Below are positions 58,738-64,000 of a stretch of 64,000 nucleotides of DNA, piece after piece (the stretch's first letter is position 1; the number at the start of each line of letters is the position of its first letter). The translations under genes and the position numbers were made by a program. Source of the stretch: Talpa occidentalis (lineage: Eukaryota; Chordata; Mammalia; Eulipotyphla; Talpidae); contig NW_023601322.1 of assembly GCF_014898055.3 (NCBI RefSeq), positions 73,188,740 to 73,252,739 on the forward strand, given 5' to 3'. The notes under the pieces were generated by a model. That model searched no databases. It had not been told where the DNA came from and saw nothing but the letters and a program-made list of their open reading frames with translations.

Positions 58738-59144
58738 TGGAGTCGAGGGGACCTGCAAATACTGTGGGCAGCACTCGGCGATTGGAGAGAGATTCTCCTG
58801 CTGACTTTGAAGGAGTGAGTTGCCATATTGGGGGGGTCCTAGTGGCTGGAACCTGATGGTGCCCTCTAAGAACTAAGAGTGGCTCCTTGCTGACAACCAG
58901 GAAGAAAACGGGGACTTCATTTCTACAAGTACAGGTGTTCTGCCAACAGCCTGAATGGTTGGAAATGAATCCTTCCCCAGTCAAGCCTCTGCTGAGAATG
59001 CAGCCCAGCCCCTGCCTTGATTGGTGCCCTGTGAGGTCCTAAGATTGCAGGCAAGATGTGCCTGCACAACTATGAGCTAGATTGTGACTGTCATTTTAAG
59101 CCCCTGTTTGTGATAATTTAGTGTGCCACAATACATAGTAATTC
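58738..59144 (+). mobile_element. Duplicate MaLR LTR
   Basis: Same as 35,695-36,100, with one extra G in the 'gaaaacgggg' run. Confidence 0.65.
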
Positions 59145-60443
59145 ACTGGGGACCCCTTTGTCTGAGTGTCGGGTGGTTCTGCCAGGGCCTGCAGACTGGA
59201 CTGTGGCCTGGATAGAGCTTGCCCTGTGGCCCTGGTGACTCCATATCTCACTTATAGACCCCTGGACCTCATGGATCACCTCCCAGAGAGCCCTCCATCA
59301 TATGACAGTCCACTTTTTATGGCCTGGCACAGCCACATTTTATTGTCGAATTAGTAGGAATAACAGCAGCTTTTTAGTGGCTGATTGGGAGCCATATATT
59401 AGCTATTGTATTAATAAGTGCACAGTGACAGGAGACCAGAGAGAGTGAGAAAATGAGACACGGTATTTATCCCCAGTGCAAAATCTTTTTTATTATTAAA
59501 GACACTGGGTTAACTGAGGATAGATTTAATGCCTGCTGGTAATTTTATTGGATAATCAGCAGCCCAGTGTCCCCACTGCAACCTAAGCTCTGGAACCCTC
59601 CCCATCCAAGGCCACGGGATTCCATGGGGACCCAGCGCAGGGCTGGGAAGTTGCAAGTGCGGGTACCTTGTGGGAACTTTCCTCAGGAGCTGTAGGTTCA
59701 TGGGTCTGAGGTAGGACTTGGGTCTGCTGCTCCTTATGGGCACATCTCGATGGCTGATAGGAGTTAGGTGAGTCGTTTCCTTTTCTGGAGATGAGCAGCA
59801 TGAAGTCAGTGCAAGTTCTGGGGAGGGTATTGCAGGGAGAGCATCCGAGTTGCTGCAGGGCCCCCCCTCCCACACTAAGGGGAGCCCCCCAACAGGGCCA
59901 CACCCTGGAGAGACTTGCATTCCAGGGACAGCCAGCCTCTGCAGCCCCTCAGTGCTCTGTCCCCTAGTGTCCAGCTGAGCATGCTGCAGTGGTCCATCCT
60001 TGGAGCGGATGGGTGTGCCTGCTCCTGACTGGAGGAGCCCTCAGCTAAGGACACTGGGTGGGAGTTGCTGGGGGCTGTAGTCTCCTTGGGGATGAGTGTG
60101 TGTTCCGGCAAGGGGCCTGCAATGCAGGCTCTTAGTCTCTGAACGTCTTAGAGGAGGGATAGAGGATAGAATATGACAGGAGAGAAAGCCCCAGAGTCCA
60201 GTGATGCTGGAGCCAGGCCAGGCTCCCGGGACCTGTGAGCCTCCTAGGGTTCCAGTCCAGCTCTCTCGTGGCTTCTCTGTGGTCCTCCACTAACCAGTCA
60301 GCCCTTCTCTCTAGGCCTTCTCAAGGGCCCTCATCTGACCCTGCAGTAGACTCCAGGAGGTGGATGGTGTGTGAGGGCAGGGTAGGGGCTCAGAGGATGC
60401 AGTTGACAGGGAGCACAGCACAGAGAGAGAACACAGGCTTTGG

Positions 60444-60644
60444 CACTCCCCCTGGCCCTGCCTCCCAGGCCTGTTGCTCATCACCCCTGAGCCTCAGTGA
60501 CCTCAGCACCCGAAGACCACCACCATCTCTGAGGCCTGAGGAGTGGTGGTCAGGACCAAATGAGACAATAGTCATCTACTCGGCTTGGTATGCTGTTGGG
60601 GACACAGTGAATACTCAGTACAGAGTATGTTATTTCTAGAAGGA
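60444..60644 (+). mobile_element. Duplicate MIR-like fossil
   Basis: Same as 37,390-37,590. Confidence 0.55.
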
Positions 60645-61639
60645 CTTGATGCTTTGTTCTCCTTGCTGGTAGCGAGGCTAATTTGCTCACTTGTTCATAC
60701 TTTCTGCAAATGTTTGGTGCTGGGGGTTGATGACATTGTCAGTGGCAAATAGTTGGTGCTTGGTGATGATTTATAGAGCGGATGATAACAGAGATGAGTT
60801 CCCCTTAAGGAATTTAACCTCGGGTGCAGCTGGTGAGTGGAGAAACCTCATGGGTCCTCAGGCTGGCTGATCTTACTTTGGTGTCTGATGCAAGGAATAG
60901 ATACTTTGGTATCTGAAGCCTTGAAGATGCTTGGCATTCTTTTGACAAGGGAGGCCAGGGAAAAAAGGTGACTGTGGTTTCATCCCACCTGGGAAAGACA
61001 GTGCACACCTCTGTAGTCTAGTGGCCAGAGTCAGGGCCACCTTGTGGACACAATCAACATTTCTTAGCTTCCTCTGGCCTCTCGGACACTCCAGAGCCAC
61101 CACACCCACCTCCAATTATGCAGTTCTCTGCCTCTGTCAAGCCTAGAAGACACAAAACTACATCACAAGTGATCAGTTGAGAGATAAGATATGGGGAAAT
61201 CTTCAAGAGCTGCTCTGGGGAACTTGAACTGGATTCTGGGGTGGGGGTGTCCCATGCAGGTGAATTGACAGGAAGTGACTCACTTCCCTTTACCTTCAGT
61301 TCTTTTCGGGGTGTAGGTCTCTGCTTGCAGATGGTGCTCTTCTATCTTGAATCCTGTGGCAAAGGCTGGCCTGGCAGTTTCCCACCCTGGGAAACTGTCA
61401 ATAAAACAAAGGTTACCCTGTTGCCTGCTGCCCCTCAAGTTGGAGAGAGCAGAATGAAAAGTGAGTGAGTTTGCTGGGCCTGTGAGCATGTGGAGGTGTC
61501 TCCAGGGTCCAGAGCTGCAACCTTTGGGGCCAAGGGACCACCTTCTCTTTCAGCAGCTAATTGTGCAGAGACCAGCAAGTGGTCAGGACCTGGTGATGGT
61601 TTAGCTGTTCTAGGGCTGAGGACTGGAAAATCTGTGTGA

Positions 61640-61935
61640 TTGTTTATTGCCTCCATTTTTTATTATCAGCAAAACTTTAATTACAGCTCTCACTAAACAT
61701 ACTACCTTCTGCCAGCATTTACAAGGCAATAAATTTCCCCTTCTCTCCTTACACAATCTGAACCTCCAATAGGGCTGTGCATATGCACTGGAAGATATTG
61801 ATTCCCCAAAGAAATTATAACAGCATTTGTTCTCAAGTAAACACACACAGAGGCTATTATAACACTGAGGAAGAGTCGATTGTCTTTGCTTTATTAAACA
61901 ACACAGCTCTCAATTGGAAACACATCTAAATTATC
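61640..61935. promoter_or_regulatory. Candidate conserved non-coding element, complete copy
   Basis: AT-rich repeat-free block (aaaactttaattacagctc, gaaattataacagcatttg, ctttattaaacaacacagc). Its left part also occurs at the end of copy A before the gap. It bridges the duplicated segment and the unique right flank, showing that B is the copy joined to genuine downstream DNA. Regulatory role is speculative. Confidence 0.3.
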
Positions 61936-62621
61936 AGGAGATTGCTAGAACAGACAGGCATTGATGCCTGGTATGAGTCTTCGAGTGGGAGGACTCTAAT
62001 GTGGAGGTTAGAAGCAGGCTTTGTCTCTTTCTCCCTATTGTTCATTCCCTCATCCAGCTAACTTTCTCCCCATCCCTCACCCCTGTAGCCCTTTAGCATT
62101 GAAGGGGCATTGATCGTGGCTCTCAGCTAGGGAGTGGGCAGCTTGCTGCAAGCTGGCAGAAACAAAGCTTGCACCAGGCTTGCCAACTGCCTAATGGCCC
62201 CATGTGTATTGGCAGACAGTAAACACAAGCCTTTTAAAAACTTCTTGTTGTGTTGCTGGCAGGTGGAAAAGGTTGATGCAGTCATCAGTCTAATTTGGAA
62301 AATGGTTTAAGGCCCCTCTTTGCCTTGGAACATCCAGAAATGCATCCCCTTGAGAAAAAGAGTGGTCAGCCTTGACCTTGCTCCCATAAGGCAATATGAG
62401 ATAGAATTCTTTCTTTGTGAGCAACTTGGTTCCACAAGAGCAGTGAGTGAGTCAAATTTTAGGGTGTTCTTTACAATGTTCTGTACAGTGTTGATGGGGA
62501 AGCTAATTGGTATCCTATTCATAAGATAATAACTCCTCCCAAATCTGCTTCCCACTATTAAATACATTCCTGGAACATGGGAGTGAAATTGATTTGTTGT
62601 AGGACTGTTGACTGTACGTTA
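61936..62621. other. Single-copy non-coding DNA
   Basis: No gene or named repeat recognised. Confidence 0.5.
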
Positions 62622-62633
62622 AAGTGCATTATG

Positions 62634-63431
62634 TGCAAATTAAAACCACATAGAGATACCACCTTACACCAGTGAGAATGGCACGTATCAAAAAAACAAG
62701 CAGCAACAAGTGTTGGTGAGGATGTGGTGAAAAAGGAACTCTCCTGCACTGCTGGTGGGAGTGTAAACTGGTCCAACCACTATGGAAAGCTGTCTGGAGG
62801 CTCCTCAGTCTACTAAAAATGCAGCTACCGTATTACCCGGTAATTCCACTCCTAGGGATCTACCCAACGGACACAAAAACATTGATTCAAAAGAACACCT
62901 GTACACCTATGTTTATTGCAGCACTATTTACAATAGGTAAAACCTGGAAGCAACTCAAATGCCCAAAAATAGATGACTGGATCAAGAAGATGTGGTACAT
63001 ATACACAATGGAATGTCATTCAGCAATCAAAAAGATAAACTCATGTCATTCACAGCAACATGGGTGGAAGTAGAAGGAATTATGCTCAGTGAAATAAGCC
63101 AGAAGGAAAAAGAAAAATATTGGATGGTTTCACTTATAGCAGGAATATAGGGGAACCAAATAAGACATCAGTGTAAAAAAATAATAGTACAAAACACAAC
63201 AAAGCAAAAACAGACAATTATAAACCAGAGACATACTGCAGGGGAGGAGGCGGGAGAGGGATCAGAGGGAGGGAGGGAGGAGCACAGGGGACTGAGGTGA
63301 TGGTGCACGGGTGCCTTGGGGAAGGAAACTCTGTGGGGACTACACGGGGTGGGGGGAAGCAAATATTGTTTAAAAATGAACAGTGATGTAAAAAATTAAT
63401 ATAAATAAATAAATGCAGAATTGAAAAAAAA
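62634..63431 (+). mobile_element. 5'-truncated L1
   Basis: Begins in the ORF2 C-terminal region (the 'gagataccaccttacaccag' block). A 62,819-63,073 frame reads [14 protein letters not shown] and [11 protein letters not shown], close to the young ORF2 ([14 protein letters not shown]). Earlier frames are broken. A G-rich 3'UTR (63,240-63,300) and an A-rich end follow. A 12-bp target-site duplication, aagtgcattatg, lies at 62,622-62,633 and 63,470-63,481. More diverged than the L1 at 15.5 kb. Confidence 0.9.
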
Positions 63432-63469
63432 AGAATGAATGATCTGGCCTGAAAATGAGAAAAAAAATG
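63432..63469 (+). other. Putative L1 3' transduction
   Basis: After the first A run (ttgaaaaaaaaa, ending 63,432), about 27 non-L1 bases (gaatgaatgatctggcctga...) are followed by a second A run and then the target-site duplication. Two A tails bracketing foreign sequence inside one duplication is the signature of read-through past the L1 polyadenylation site. Confidence 0.5.
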
Positions 63470-63481
63470 AAGTGCATTATG

Positions 63482-64000
63482 AACCTGGAAGAGGGAAATA
63501 ATAAATAATATGTGAAGTTCTCTGATATATTTTAAAAATAGAACTCACACCTTGCTTGCAGGATCAGAGTTTTTATAGAATAATCTTTGGGAGGTACAGG
63601 ACTGAGGGACTAAAGCAAAGGGAGCATAGATCATGAGAAATTGCCTGAATTTTCTTTGCTGCATTGGGCTTGGAGAAACCAGCCTTACGAGCGAGTCTGA
63701 CTGAGGTAGCAGGAGAGTCAAACTGTCAGCAGGGAGGCCAAAGCCTTGCCCGCCGGATCCTTGAACTCCCAGTGGGCCTCTGTGAAGGTTTGCTCAATAC
63801 TGACGCCTTAAGTCCTGCCTAACAGGAAGGTGGGGTCAGCTAAGCTAAAGCAAGAACTCCCAAATAAAGATGTCCCTCACCAAAACACAGGCATGGCAGT
63901 CTTAATTAAAGAAAACTAAAGTGGAGAGGGGAATTTCTGTCTTGGAAGTGGTATCCTAACTTACTTTAGACAAACCTGCCTCAGAGAATGACTAGAGAAG
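63482..64000. other. Single-copy non-coding DNA
   Basis: No gene or named repeat recognised. Confidence 0.5.

Larger units (their letters stand above)
38829..61797 (+). repeat. Copy B of the 23-kb duplicated segment
   Basis: Same content as 15,805-38,728, 45 bp longer in total. The coordinate offset from A is 23,024 at the left end, falls to about 22,994 near 48.5 kb, and rises to 23,069 at the right end. So B has net deletions in its first 10 kb and A has net deletions in its last 13 kb. Unlike A, B continues into unique DNA at 61,798. Confidence 0.97.

Noticed and set aside
15805..61797. Genuine recent segmental duplication
   Set aside because: The boundaries coincide with a 100-N gap, start at no biological landmark, and the copies differ by homopolymer indels polarised toward the gap. 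Read depth could still overturn this.

Overview
The window is nuclear DNA from a placental mammal, and I see no host protein-coding gene in it. It is a typical mammalian intergenic or intronic landscape: a LINE-1 family with the mammalian ORF1/ORF2 layout, several older L1 relics, eutherian MaLR-type LTRs, mammal-wide MIR, L2 and MER5A-like fossils, microsatellites, and many copies of one tRNA-derived SINE family. That SINE has A and B boxes and an (AAAT)n tail. It is lineage-specific and would probably identify the host, but I cannot name the lineage from memory; a laurasiatherian such as a bat is a guess. Apart from the L1 proteins, open reading frames here are short, unconserved in appearance, or antisense shadows.

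The dominant structure is a 23-kb direct duplication split by exactly 100 Ns. Bases 15,805-38,728 (copy A) recur as 38,829-61,797 (copy B). A ends at the gap, B starts immediately after it in the middle of an L1 5'UTR, and B then runs on into unique sequence. The copies differ mainly by one- to few-base indels, usually at homopolymers. B is the poorer copy near its start and A is the poorer copy near its end. This is what two overlapping contig ends look like when joined with a placeholder gap instead of merged. The real locus is therefore probably about 41 kb, with one copy of everything between 15.8 and 38.7 kb.

Layout. 1-1,860: unrecognised DNA, an antisense MaLR LTR, a SINE and the first half of an ancient antisense L1. 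1,861-6,790: a decayed but nearly full-length L1 with about 111-bp promoter monomers, three SINE insertions, an internal inversion and a large deletion, lying inside the ancient antisense L1, which resumes at 6,791. 7-15.5 kb: mostly single-copy DNA with MIR and L2 fossils, a MaLR-like LTR carrying a SINE, and three AT-rich blocks that could be conserved non-coding elements. 15.5-22.1 kb: a young full-length L1 inserted with a 16-bp target-site duplication into the tail of a SINE. Its ORF1 is intact and its ORF2 has a single 1-base break that copy B lacks. 22.1-38.7 kb: single-copy DNA with a CA/CT microsatellite, MaLR LTRs, MER5A, MIR, antisense L1 fragments and SINEs. 38.8-61.8 kb: the same content again. 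61.8-64 kb: unique sequence with a 5'-truncated L1 that seems to carry a short 3' transduction.

I found no new multi-gene system. The most informative observations are the false duplication with its opposing error gradients, the young L1 family (apparently intact coding capacity, tandem-repeat promoter, antisense 5'UTR ORF), and the unnamed SINE family with two age classes.
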